This document shows positions 1 through 10,400 of a stretch of DNA of 43,950 nt, in pieces. The translations under genes were made by a program, and so were the position numbers. The DNA comes from Bacteroidales bacterium (GTDB lineage: Bacteria; Bacteroidota; Bacteroidia; Bacteroidales; UBA932). Location of the stretch: contig JALCMP010000015.1 of NCBI GenBank assembly GCA_022648545.1, positions 1 to 43,950 on the forward strand, written 5' to 3'. The notes below the pieces were generated by a model. It saw only the letters and a program-made list of their open reading frames with translations. It was not told the DNA's origin and did not search any database. The stretch's first letter is position 1. The number at the start of each line of letters is the position of its first letter.

Positions 1-3000
1 TCAGGGACCCTTGTACTTGCGCCATATCGCTGAAGAGTCTTTATATTTCCGTTGCCGTCATAGCTTATTCCTCTCTCAGTATATGTGACGACATCGCTCG
101 TGCCGTTTCCCGAGTATCTGCTGCAGCCCATCAGTCTGCCGTTCTCATCATATAAGAAACCGTAGGTGCTGGAAGCGTTCGTACCCTGCCGTACCGTCCA
201 TTCGCTAATGTTGCCGCTGTATAGGGCCGTCGTCCCTTTCTCCGGATCATAATATCTCAGATTCTGGCTGTAGAGGTTCGTTGTTCCCTGCTTCGCACTC
301 CTGACTGTCAGCCATCCCTGTATGTCGTAGGTATCGGTCTGCGTTATAGAATTGGCTGTACCGCTACCATAGGTAGTGGTCTTCAATCGTCCCAGATCGT
401 CATACGTGTATGCTATAACTGAACTTACACCATTATCCAACCGGGATATAGCCGTGAGGAGTCTGCCGCGATCGTCGTAAGTGAAGGTCTCGTTAAGCTT
501 CCTTGAAGTACTTCCCTGGATATATGTCTGGCTGGCTGCTATTACATTTCCCGTAAAATTGTACTTGTAACTCGTCCTGTTAACACCCCCGTCGGGATTG
601 AGCTCAACACTCTGACGCAAACGGCCTCGTATATCGTAGTAAAAAGCTCTTTGGACATATGATACCCTGCCGCCTATAGTTGACAAATCCGCTGTCTTCT
701 CCCAGGTCTTCATGCCGGTGGTATTGTCGTATATATCAGACAATGATACTACATCATTTACTCCTGAAAAGGCTAGTATCGAAGGAGCCGTAACACCGTA
801 ATGGTACTCCGACAAAAGAATATTTGATGAGTTATTATATATGGCAGGGTAAGGCGTAGTGGAAAAATAATGCTGCATGGCGGATATTGTAACCGCCGGA
901 GTAAGATACTGTTTCACTGCCCGCCCGAGGCTATCGTATCTGGTAAGCTTCCATTTACCGGATTTTGCCAGGACAGAATCCCTTACGGCAACCATACGGC
1001 CGGCAGGATCATAAACCATTCTCACGGTCACGGCCCCGGGCATAAGCTTTTCCGTCATGTTATTTTTCCCGTCATATACATATCGATAGCAATATTTTAC
1101 TGCATATGTACTCTTTTTACCCCATCTTGTATTTGATGTAAGTAAAGAGCTGCCGGTGGGTGTAATCACCCACGCAATACGGCCGAGGGCATCATAAACA
1201 TAATACGTATTTGCAGAACTTCCGTGAGGAAGGCTCTTTCTCTCCAGTATCGTTTTACCGTCGGCATCGGTATATACTATTGTTGTTGTTCCATCTTCGT
1301 TGGTAACGCTGTTTTTATATAATTTTCCGGCAGAATAATAGCCGCCTGCCTTTAGAGAATTATCGGAATCTGTTTTAAGAAGTAAAACTTCGCCTATGGC
1401 ATTAGTTTCATAGCCATAAGACGAACATTTGCTGTCAGCCCCCCGGAATGCGTTTCCGGGATTATAGGAAGCCACAACCCTGTTAAGAGGTGATTGTTCG
1501 TAAACGTTCTGCACATAAGCATAATGACTGTCTGCTGTTCCGTATTTTGAGGCATAATAATTTTTCTGCATGGTAAAAGGAGAATTATCCTTTTCAAGCG
1601 AGGATTGCTGAGAAACATATGGAAGGTACGTTTTGGCATCTGCTCTCATTACCGCATCATACCATACCGGAGTTACTATGTTTTTCCCTGCAGGCGAACC
1701 ATGAACCTGAATTACCTGTTCAGGATATCCCAAACCATCATAATAAGTTATATCGGATATGTATTTTATACCAGTGCTATATGTATAAGTATCCTTAATG
1801 ATATAATTCCCCTCCGGCAATACCCTTGCTTCCTTTTCCACATATCCGTTCATTACAAGGGAATCGTTCTGATAAAAAGCCTTAATAGTATATTTGCCCG
1901 CATCTATAGGTGAGTGGAAATATATTTCCGATCCCGTTCCGGTTATTGCTCCGGTATTATAGCGGACATTATCCTTGTAAAGCCTGTATGTTACATAATA
2001 TTGCGAGGAAGAGAGCTTTATCAGAGGCTCTTCGTCAAGAGTATCTGCAGACAACGTATATCTTTGCAGTGAACCGCCGGCCTGCTGCCTGAATACAAGC
2101 GTATTATTTGAACTATTAACTTTAAAGAAAGTACTGTCTGTTATTGTGCTTCCGGAATTATTCAGAGGTGATGAAACCGTAAGATATCCGTTGGAATAAC
2201 TGATATGAACGGCTTTATTCCATTTTTCGGAATTTCCTGAACTATATGTGGATAAAATCCTGTATAATTCGAATAGTTTTGAAGAGCTGTTCGGAATAAA
2301 CGGAATTACTTTCTTATCACCGTTTTTATTGAGTTCTATGGTATAATTTGTTCCCGGAACCGTTGCAGAATGTACATAATTATAAAACGAATAATAATGG
2401 ACCTCCGGCCTTCCATTCATTGCTACTTCAAAAGGATAACTTGATATAGCAGAATACTTGCCATCGTCAGACAAAAACAAAGTCCAAGGTTCCCCGGTTC
2501 CCTCCATATCACATATTTTTTTGTAGGGACCGCCTGATACTCTGCGTAATATATCGTAGACAACTGCAGGATCAGAGCCACTGAGTCTTAATGAAAACGT
2601 CTCCCCACGTGCAATAGTGTCTTTATCGGATGTAAGCTTGTATACATTTGGGGTTGCCCCATCCTGTGAAATTAACGCCGATCCGGCGTTGGCTGAAAAT
2701 AGAATTTTCCTTTCCGGACCATCGTTTTTTGTTACCGAAAAAGATATAGTACCTTCCCAATAACCATGTTGTTCAAAGGAGACTCCAACATCTGTAATCC
2801 AACCCCCACCTTCTGAATTCTTTATCTGTGCAATAACATAATCCGCAAAATCGCTCTCGCTTACAGGACGGCTATTCGTAAATGATATAGTTACAGAACC
2901 TCCGGTATTGGGAAGAGTTGCTCCGCCTTCTACGGAATCGATATCAAGATAGACTTCAGGAACCTTATCCTGTGCCATAGATACATCGTATGTAAAAACT

Positions 3001-3065
3001 ATTGCTGCTGATATCAGAATACAGATAACGACAAAATTATATATATGTTTTAAAAATTTTTTCAT
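1..3065 (-). CDS. RHS/YD-repeat protein of the DUF6443 type, 3' end cut by window edge
   Basis: An open frame runs from an ATG at 3065-3063 to the left edge without a stop (1021 codons visible), so the gene is 5'-complete and 3'-partial. The product starts with a lysine-rich N terminus and a hydrophobic segment (about residues 9-30, ending VSMA before QDK), read as a signal peptide or anchor. Beta-rich, immunoglobulin-like sequence follows. A conserved Bacteroidota segment (DITYYDGLGYPEQ, then QKNYYASKYG and EQSPLNRVVA) matches the DUF6443 region as I know it. Then come many YD-type repeats (YVYDALGRIAWV, MVYDPAGRMVAV, FTYDDRGRLLTA, YTYDDLGRLKTT). In this family the repeats form a hollow shell and the variable C terminus, often a toxin, follows an RHS core; that part lies outside the window. 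It starts only 7 nt after the stop of the upstream RHS gene and is probably co-transcribed with it. Confidence 0.85.
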   Translation of the reverse strand, partial: MKKFLKHIYNFVVICILISAAIVFTYDVSMAQDKVPEVYLDIDSVEGGATLPNTGGSVTISFTNSRPVSESDFADYVIAQIKNSEGGGWITDVGVSFEQHGYWEGTISFSVTKNDGPERKILFSANAGSALISQDGATPNVYKLTSDKDTIARGETFSLRLSGSDPAVVYDILRRVSGGPYKKICDMEGTGEPWTLFLSDDGKYSAISSYPFEVAMNGRPEVHYYSFYNYVHSATVPGTNYTIELNKNGDKKVIPFIPNSSSKLFELYRILSTYSSGNSEKWNKAVHISYSNGYLTVSSPLNNSGSTITDSTFFKVNSSNNTLVFRQQAGGSLQRYTLSADTLDEEPLIKLSSSQYYVTYRLYKDNVRYNTGAITGTGSEIYFHSPIDAGKYTIKAFYQNDSLVMNGYVEKEARVLPEGNYIIKDTYTYSTGIKYISDITYYDGLGYPEQVIQVHGSPAGKNIVTPVWYDAVMRADAKTYLPYVSQQSSLEKDNSPFTMQKNYYASKYGTADSHYAYVQNVYEQSPLNRVVASYNPGNAFRGADSKCSSYGYETNAIGEVLLLKTDSDNSLKAGGYYSAGKLYKNSVTNEDGTTTIVYTDADGKTILERKSLPHGSSANTYYVYDALGRIAWVITPTGSSLLTSNTRWGKKSTYAVKYCYRYVYDGKNNMTEKLMPGAVTVRMVYDPAGRMVAVRDSVLAKSGKWKLTRYDSLGRAVKQYLTPAVTISAMQHYFSTTPYPAIYNNSSNILLSEYHYGVTAPSILAFSGVNDVVSLSDIYDNTTGMKTWEKTADLSTIGGRVSYVQRAFYYDIRGRLRQSVELNPDGGVNRTSYKYNFTGNVIAASQTYIQGSTSRKLNETFTYDDRGRLLTAISRLDNGVSSVIAYTYDDLGRLKTTTYGSGTANSITQTDTYDIQGWLTVRSAKQGTTNLYSQNLRYYDPEKGTTALYSGNISEWTVRQGTNASSTYGFLYDENGRLMGCSRYSGNGTSDVVTYTERGISYDGNGNIKTLQRYGASTRVP

Positions 3066-3072
3066 AAGGCAA

Positions 3073-6000
3073 TTATTTTGTAATCGTATTATATGTATAA
3101 GCATTCGTCTTACTTTCTCCACTATCAGTAACTCCGGTAAGACGATCGTTTGCATCATAGGTATATGTGATAATTTTTCCGGAAGGATCAGATATTTTCG
3201 ACGGCATTCCGTATTTAACGTAAGTATACCACGAAACTTCCGCTTTATTTAAGGCAGTTTTTATAGTATTCGCCTTATCTTTAATATCACTAACGCCTAC
3301 AGGATAAGAATTAAATACATTACTTAATCCCGAAATTGCTTTTATCTGTGCATTTGAAGCATTTGCAACTTTTATTGCAACCCCCAGTCCATTCCCGCTC
3401 CATATATAGCTCGAATACAGGCCGTTTGCATCTTTTTTCTCTATCATATCCCCCTGATTGTCATATAGAAATTCCGCATAAGTATAAAACGCTCCCGTTA
3501 ATACGTTTCGCTTCTGCTGTTTCTTAGGACGATAAAATATCGTAAGATCTTCATCACCTTTACTATTGTAATATTTCTCGAATATATATTTGTCTTCGCT
3601 TACTATGGTTTCCGCAGTTTCGCCTTTCTTTTTCAGTTTAACAGAAACATCTACCGGATAACCTATAACATGATCTTCATACATGGCACGCTCTACCGTT
3701 GTTCTTGACGAAGGGCTTATATCCGTTACATAAGTATAATATGTAGAATATATATCGCCATTGCTTTCCTGACGCGATTCCTTTATTTTCTGGCCGTATG
3801 AGTTATACGTATAATTAGTAACATTTTCAACTGAATCCGAAGGATAATAGGAAACATCTTCGGTAGAGACAAGCGGATAATCATCCGTATACAGTTTTAA
3901 GCGCAAATAACCTTCACCTACACAGATTCGATCGGACTTGCTGCTGAGCGGATATGCAGTATTATATCTATTAACAATACATTCAAGTTTGCCGGAATTG
4001 TCTGCACCATAAGTTTCTTTCTTCAATAACTTACCGCGCTGGCTTTGTTTACTTTCATATGGAGATAATATATTGCAGACCCGCAGACTATCGGCACTGC
4101 TCATTATTAAATAATCTTTATATGTACCAATAAACGTTTCCATACGTCTCATAGGTACATAAAAATTAGATTTAGTATCACAATCCGTCTGCCAGTTTGA
4201 AAAATGGTAAATATTCTTTGACCCATCGGACAATATCTCCTCTACACGCGGATATTCAACCGGAACCGCATCATAAGAAACCAATCCGCCAGACGTAGCA
4301 TATTTACAGGTTATATTGCAATTATCCGCAAATACCCCGGAATATTGTATTCTGCATCTGGGGTATTTCAACAACACTCCGCTTGAAGATCCGTCGGAAT
4401 TAACATAATTATATATTACGGAATCCCTCGGAACTCCATTATTATCACAGTTGGTTATTTTCTTAATTCTGGCTCCGGGGCCTGTTCCTGAAAGATCATG
4501 CAACAGCAACTCATAATTATCAGAACTTTCCTTACTTACCCGTTTAGAATAATTGTTTTTTTCATATGTAAAATTTGTATATCCTTTTGTAGGATAAGAG
4601 ATCTTTGTCATAAGCCCCAGGGAGGAGGCACTATAACCCGGTTCTTTCTTCCTTTGCAACGACTCGGAGAATCCGCTTAGCGTACTAACCTGAGATACAG
4701 TAATAGTATTGGAATTACACTCTGACTCGCTGGTACTATTGGCATAGTCCCAATAATCGGTTGCAGTAGTACCGTTGGGAGGGAAATATCCATTTTCAAG
4801 TCCTTTATATTCCATAGTATAAGTACCTATACCTTTTATATGTACACTATCTAAGAAAGGATAAGGGTTACCGGTTTCATTGTAAGTAAACACCATATCG
4901 GCCTCTGAATCATTCCATTCTATTGATTGCAACACGTTATATGTTCCATTTATTTCTCTTATCCCGTTATTCGTTATATATTCTCCTCTCTTATCAGCAG
5001 GCTTACTGGCATATGAGAAAGTTATAATCTCATTATCGCCGCAATCTACCTCCGATAACGGACAAGACTCAGTAATAAACGGATCCGCTGTTGCATTAAT
5101 TTCACCTAAGGGTGAATTCTTAGACTCTACAGGTTTAGTACAGACTAAATTATATCCATAATTCCACAAGGATGGCCTGTAATTCCATACTTTCGTTATT
5201 CCGCCCTTATTAATATTACGATCGAAAGTTATTGAACGGCCGCTGGGAGCTACTATTTTAATTAATTTCCATGAAAGGATATCTTTTTTTGCTGTATTAG
5301 TTTCATCTTTCGGCACACTGGTTCTGTCCGTAGTTGGATAAAGATTAATACCTTTATTAGTATAATTATTCTCCAAAGATCCGAAATAATACTTATAACC
5401 ATCTCCGGTAGTTATGATTATCTGTGACAGATGATTATTAATACCGTTTACTTCTTTATTGCTTTTTTCGATCTTATAATCGCCATTATATGTAGATGTA
5501 TGAAATACTATGAATTTACCGGTAGTATCCCTTATGAAAGATCCGCTCCTGCCTAAAAATGAAAAATGGTAAATATCCGGAGTTGCTTCATAATATTTCG
5601 GACCAAGTGAATAAAAGATTTTAGGAACTTTACCGGGACCGGTATTATTATCGATCAAGCACTGATAGTACAGATTATTATGAAAAGAAGAAGAAGAAGT
5701 AAACGGAATATCATCAAATCCATATAAATCCTTTGACATTCCACCCTGCCCTAAAAGAATACTGCCCATTTCTTCATCGGGTATTCCTTTCACTTCCCTG
5801 GTTATATAACCACCGCATCCCAAAGACCATCCCAAACCTGTTTCCCCGGCCTGGGTGTTTGCAACAAGGCCGTTATAACTATAATCCAAAGTTACGGGAA
5901 TAGTAAAATCCTTGTCTTTATAAACGTATATTGGAATACTTACCGATATTTTTCCGGTATATAATTGCGGATTATACTTTCCATATTTATTGAATTGCGC

Positions 6001-6117
6001 AGCCTGCGCAGAAGGCGGTTTTATTTCATTAATTAAAGTTAATTGTGAAAAAGCTGCTGTATTTCCCATAAGAAATGCAGACAAACACAAAAATAATAAT
6101 GAAGCTGTTTTTTTCAT
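3073..6117 (-). CDS. RHS-family shell protein, first gene of a two-gene RHS unit
   Basis: This is a complete 1014-residue secreted protein with a clear signal peptide (MKKTASLLFLCLSAFLMGNTAAFSQ). The N-terminal third has the layout common to SpvB/TcB-like and RHS proteins of Bacteroidota: a segment with YNPQLYTGKISVSIPIYVY, then DYSYNGL and GLGWSLGCGGYITREVKG. The C terminus has YD-like units (FLYDNQGDMIEKKDANG, YTYDANDRLTGVTDSG) and stops after them with no extra domain. It therefore lacks a toxin tip of its own. The second RHS protein begins 7 nt downstream and supplies the DUF6443 region and more repeats. I infer that the two chains act together at the cell surface. The exact role (adhesion, contact-dependent killing or carriage of a toxin) cannot be read from what is visible. 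Confidence 0.85.
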   Translation of the reverse strand: MKKTASLLFLCLSAFLMGNTAAFSQLTLINEIKPPSAQAAQFNKYGKYNPQLYTGKISVSIPIYVYKDKDFTIPVTLDYSYNGLVANTQAGETGLGWSLGCGGYITREVKGIPDEEMGSILLGQGGMSKDLYGFDDIPFTSSSSFHNNLYYQCLIDNNTGPGKVPKIFYSLGPKYYEATPDIYHFSFLGRSGSFIRDTTGKFIVFHTSTYNGDYKIEKSNKEVNGINNHLSQIIITTGDGYKYYFGSLENNYTNKGINLYPTTDRTSVPKDETNTAKKDILSWKLIKIVAPSGRSITFDRNINKGGITKVWNYRPSLWNYGYNLVCTKPVESKNSPLGEINATADPFITESCPLSEVDCGDNEIITFSYASKPADKRGEYITNNGIREINGTYNVLQSIEWNDSEADMVFTYNETGNPYPFLDSVHIKGIGTYTMEYKGLENGYFPPNGTTATDYWDYANSTSESECNSNTITVSQVSTLSGFSESLQRKKEPGYSASSLGLMTKISYPTKGYTNFTYEKNNYSKRVSKESSDNYELLLHDLSGTGPGARIKKITNCDNNGVPRDSVIYNYVNSDGSSSGVLLKYPRCRIQYSGVFADNCNITCKYATSGGLVSYDAVPVEYPRVEEILSDGSKNIYHFSNWQTDCDTKSNFYVPMRRMETFIGTYKDYLIMSSADSLRVCNILSPYESKQSQRGKLLKKETYGADNSGKLECIVNRYNTAYPLSSKSDRICVGEGYLRLKLYTDDYPLVSTEDVSYYPSDSVENVTNYTYNSYGQKIKESRQESNGDIYSTYYTYVTDISPSSRTTVERAMYEDHVIGYPVDVSVKLKKKGETAETIVSEDKYIFEKYYNSKGDEDLTIFYRPKKQQKRNVLTGAFYTYAEFLYDNQGDMIEKKDANGLYSSYIWSGNGLGVAIKVANASNAQIKAISGLSNVFNSYPVGVSDIKDKANTIKTALNKAEVSWYTYVKYGMPSKISDPSGKIITYTYDANDRLTGVTDSGESKTNAYTYNTITK

Positions 6118-6152
6118 AGTATATAAAAATTTTACTAGTAAGTTCTTAGGTA

Positions 6153-6190
6153 TATTATAAAGTTACAAAAGTTTATATAACTTTATAATA
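6153..6190. repeat. 13-bp perfect inverted repeat between divergent RHS and protease genes
   Basis: The arms are 6153-6165 (TATTATAAAGTTA) and 6178-6190 (TAACTTTATAATA), with a 12-nt spacer. The element is almost pure A/T and lies in the middle of the 91-bp gap between two divergent start codons (6117 and 6209). No canonical TAnnTTTG box was found on either side. Its location suggests a shared operator or a hairpin in one of the leaders; the sequence does not decide between them. Confidence 0.6.
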
Positions 6191-6208
6191 ACTTTTAACA
6201 AAAATACT

Positions 6209-7405
6209 ATGAAACACAAAAATTTATTTTCTATTGCACTGCTGCTGCTGACGTGCATATCTTGCGAAAAAGAGCCTAACATAGAAAAGCAACAAACTCC
6301 GGAAACACAAATATCCTATGCCCCGGAAGAAGCATTCCCTAATAAACCCAAGGAACCATATACTTTTCCCAACGGTATTACCGTTATGAAATGCGACAGC
6401 ATGTATATATACCAGGGAGATGTAATACTTTCATCCGCCCAAGTGGATTCAATGAATAAAGCCTCCGATGTAAAATCTATGGGTACAAATAAATACGTCA
6501 ACTTTTGGCCATATTCAAAAATATATTATACAATAGCACCATCAATGCAAAATGTAAATAGAGTAACAACAGCCATGGCATATTACAGTAGATTTACAGG
6601 CATAGAATTCATTAAGAGGACTAATCAAAGAGATTACATATACTTCCAAAGTAAAACAGGAGACGGCAATTATTCAAATTGCATAGGCATGAAAGGAGGA
6701 AAACAAATTATCAATTTGGATACTGATGGAACTTACGGAACCGCAATCCATGAAATAGGTCATGCACTCGGTCTCGAACACGAGCAATGCAGACCCGACA
6801 GAGACGACTATGTTACAATTAATTTCGATGCCATACCAAATAAATACTGGAAAAATCAATATAAGAAACAATCCATTGACAATTGTTTTTATCTTGACTC
6901 CTTTGACTTTTATTCGGTAATGTTATATGGTTCTTATCTTTATTATAATAATAAAAATATACTCGTAATGAAAAAGAAAGACGGATCGGTTTTCTTTAAT
7001 CAGAGATCGCGTCTCTCACCGGATGATGTAATCGGAATCAATTATATTTACGGACCTCCCTATGCACAACTTGTAACTAAAAACATTTCCGAAGATGACA
7101 ATGTTGGCGGAGGCTTGGACTATGCTGATATTATTTTCAGCAATACTTTATATTTTTATTCAGATAAAGCATGCCAACATCCGACCACAACCACACAAAA
7201 ACGCATGATAACAATTTATTATAGATTTTATCAACAATATTACAATAATCCACCATCAACTAGAACAGCATCACACAATGTAATTATCCCTGCCGGGGTT
7301 GATCATTATGAAATAGGTAATACAGAACTAATATCCCAATCCGAATACGGATATAATGACCTAGACCAAGGAGAAACATATTCTATATCAGGTGTATGTC
7401 AATAA
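6209..7405 (+). CDS. Astacin-like (M12A) zinc metalloprotease lipoprotein
   Basis: The 398-residue product begins with a lipoprotein signal; C19 is the likely lipidated cysteine (CIS-C), followed by EKE, the acidic pattern associated with surface export in Bacteroidota. The catalytic zinc signature HEIGHALGLEHE is at residues 181-192, with CRPDRDDYV directly after it as in astacins. The Met-turn (SVMLYGS) is near residue 238. The protease domain covers about 95-282. The last 115 or so residues are beta-rich and of unknown function. A short region between the lipid anchor and the catalytic domain may act as a propeptide. The protein would cleave extracellular or envelope proteins. It is divergent from the RHS pair and visibly more AT-rich than the genes after 12 kb, which hints at an accessory or acquired origin. 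Natural targets are unknown. Confidence 0.9.
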   Translation: MKHKNLFSIALLLLTCISCEKEPNIEKQQTPETQISYAPEEAFPNKPKEPYTFPNGITVMKCDSMYIYQGDVILSSAQVDSMNKASDVKSMGTNKYVNFWPYSKIYYTIAPSMQNVNRVTTAMAYYSRFTGIEFIKRTNQRDYIYFQSKTGDGNYSNCIGMKGGKQIINLDTDGTYGTAIHEIGHALGLEHEQCRPDRDDYVTINFDAIPNKYWKNQYKKQSIDNCFYLDSFDFYSVMLYGSYLYYNNKNILVMKKKDGSVFFNQRSRLSPDDVIGINYIYGPPYAQLVTKNISEDDNVGGGLDYADIIFSNTLYFYSDKACQHPTTTTQKRMITIYYRFYQQYYNNPPSTRTASHNVIIPAGVDHYEIGNTELISQSEYGYNDLDQGETYSISGVCQ

Positions 7406-7423
7406 ATTAATTGTATCAAACAA

Positions 7424-7466
7424 AGAGTAGGCCGGCTTAAAATTTTCCGCCGCCCTACTCTATTTT
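7424..7466. terminator. Bidirectional intrinsic terminator between protease and TonB receptor
   Basis: The stem 7424-7436 (AGAGTAGGCCGGC) pairs with 7449-7461 (GCCGCCCTACTCT) with a single C/C mismatch. A 12-nt loop lies between the arms and TTTT follows at 7463-7466. On the other strand a CTTTGTTTG tract follows the stem. It sits between two convergent genes (stops at 7405 and 7495) and probably ends both transcripts. Confidence 0.85.
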
Positions 7467-7494
7467 AAAAGTTCTATTTCAGAACCCGATGGTT

Positions 7495-10400
7495 TTAGAA
7501 TATGAACTTAAATCCTAACAGCATTCCCCATGTACTGCTTGTCTTGTTCTCCCGAACCCATTCAAAACTATTGTTGAAATCTTCTTCACTTTTTGCATTA
7601 AGATGATATACAGGGACACCATTTATAATCTTGTCTTTTCTAAGAGGAGTTATATTTCCATATGACAAATTACCCATGTCTCTGTAGCATCCCCATTTAT
7701 TATTGAGAAGATTACCAACATTCAATATATCGAGACTTATTTTCAAAGTATATTTTCTTGCAGATCCAAAATTAGAGAAAATATCCTGAACATATTTGAA
7801 ATCCCAACGTGTATGCCAAGGTTCAACATATCCCCATCTGGCAGCATATTTACCTTTATGCTTGCTGAGGTAACTGTTGGTATTTACATAATTCCAGAAA
7901 ATCTTAGCCTGCTGATCGGCAGTCATTCCGTTATAATCGGTAAATGTTAACTCATCACTGGATTTAGGTATGTATAAAAGATCTGCCGTATATCCGTCGC
8001 CGTTTAAATCGTTGGAATAAGTAAATGATGCCCTTCCCTGCTGAGAGGCAGTAAAATAAAGTCCGAACGTACTTGCAAAGTGTTTTGCATAATTTATCCT
8101 GTAAGTTAAATTACCAACGAATCTTGAAGGAACTGCAAACTCGGAATAACTTAATTCAGGATCATTCAGATAAGATCTTACCACATTATATTTCCATGCA
8201 GAAGAAGCTGAGGAACCTGGATTTGCAGTCACATCTTTGGAAACTGTATAAGTATAAGCAAACGAACCGGATAAGCCATTGGACATATTTTTCGTCAACT
8301 GGAATGTCAGTGAATTTTGGAATCCCTTGCTGGTGTTTGTCAAAACCATTGCCGTTCCTACATTTGAATTTATCTTACTTGAAGAAGACCAATAAGGCCT
8401 GTCATCCGCCCCATTGAAAGTTGCATCCGGGTAAGAAAGATTAACATTCTTTTGAGTTACGGCATTAATATTCTTCGTAAAAATATCCTCAACGGTAAAA
8501 ACCATATTCCATGGTAATGCTATATCTACAGCAAGGTCAGTTCTCCAGTTCTGAGGCATCTTAAAGTCCTTATCCACTTCTGCAAGATTTGATCCGTAAG
8601 GAAGTTTCCCGGGAGTTGTAGGAAACAATGTAGGATAATTCTTTATAAGGTCATGGTAATCAGGTGTAAATTTAACACCTGCACCTTCCAGTGTAGTCTT
8701 ATCTTTTATTATAGTTTCAGGAGATTGGATCATTCCGGAGCCATTAGGCTGGTTAGTAAACCAAACAAAAGGTAGCAAACCGCTGAAAAGACCTGTTCCA
8801 CCGCGTACCTGCAGACTTCTATCGCCACGGACATCCCAGTTAAATCCTAACCTTGGAGAGAATTGCAGTTTGGCTTTAGGCCAGCTGCCGGATTTTATAT
8901 AATAAGGATCATCCTCTGCTGCATCCTTTCCAAGAATATTAGAAGTTCCCTTGTCCCATCCTCCGAATTTGTAAGCATCTACTGCAGGATTGGAATCCAG
9001 ATCGTTCAAGAAGAACGGACGCTCTACCCTGAGGCCATATGTCAATTTCAATTTGTCATTTACCTGCCATTCGTCCTGAGCATATAATGCGCCTAATCCG
9101 AAAGTCAGTTCTACTCCGGGAGCTTCATTTCCGTTATATCCATAAGTAAGAGCTAGTGCGGAAGGTGTTTCATTATTCATGAAAGCTTCCATACTATCAT
9201 AGCAATAATATGAAGTTCCTTCTCTCATATACGAATTCTTGAAATAAAGGTTATCATAAGAAACTCCTACCGTAATGGTATGTCTGTTAAGGTTGAAAGT
9301 AACATTATCGGAAATCGATAGAGTATTGTTCTTTACATCATTATTATGTGAAAACAATTCATATCCGAAAGACATATACCTGTCGTTATCCTTGTAAATA
9401 TCCACAAACGGGAATAAACCGGAGTCGGAAGTCCTTTTATCTTCTGTAGCAGTATATGAAGCCAATAGTCTCATATTTACTTTCGGAGAGAATGTTGCAT
9501 TCCACTCTCCGGTAAGGCTTCTTACGGTATTCTTAAAACCGTACCATGCATTGGAAAATTCAACAGCCTTGGCAGAACTACGTCCGGAACCATAACACGG
9601 TCCGCTGGAACTTGCAAGATTATCCGAAGTTCCAACCATATCATTGTAACGTACAGTTACCTTGTTATATTTATTTATATTCCAGTCTATTCTTGCAAGA
9701 ATCTTATGGTTATCGGAAGTAAAATTCCTGAAATTCTGATAATCACCAGCTTCATAATCATATTTGCTCAACAAATAATCATGCATGGTTTTAAGATCGG
9801 AAATAGAAGTGCGTGAAGTTTTTGTCTCTGTATGAGCAATTCCATCCGTACTAGGTTTCCATGCACCGCTCGGCGATGTAGTTTTTCCATATTCGCCGCT
9901 TACGAAAAAGAATAACTTGTTCTTTATGATAGGACCTCCGAAAGTAAAGCCGTATGTCTCGGACTTGCTGTCATGCGCACCATCGACCGTTAAGTCACCT
10001 ACTTTATTTCCCGTAAAAGTTTTCGGCCTTATGAAGGTATAAGCAGATCCCTTATATTCATTTGTACCGCTCTTTGTTATAGCGCTTATGGCAGCCCCTG
10101 TAAACTGTGACTGACGAATATCGAAAGGAGCTACATTTACATTAATTTCCTGGATTGCATCCAGAGAAATAGGCTGGGCATCTCCGCCAGGCATAAGATT
10201 GGAACTCAATCCAAAATTATTATTAAAATTTGCACCGTCTATGGTAATACTATTCATACGTCCGTCGACTCCTGCAAAAGAATTGCCGTTGGCCTGAGGT
10301 GTTAGACGTGTAAAGTCCGTAATACTGCGGGATATGGTAGGAAGATCGTTGATCTGCCTTTCGGTAACGTTTGTAGAAGCGCCGTTTTTGTCGGAGTTAA

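Noticed and set aside
3680-3705. TGGCACGCTCTACCG inside the RHS gene, similar to a sigma-54 -24 element
   Set aside because: The doublet 10 nt after GG is CG rather than GC, and it lies inside a coding region with no gene start nearby.
1-6117. Repeated YD motifs considered as a nucleotide repeat array or CRISPR
   Set aside because: They are degenerate protein repeats in frame, with no regular identical DNA units or spacers.
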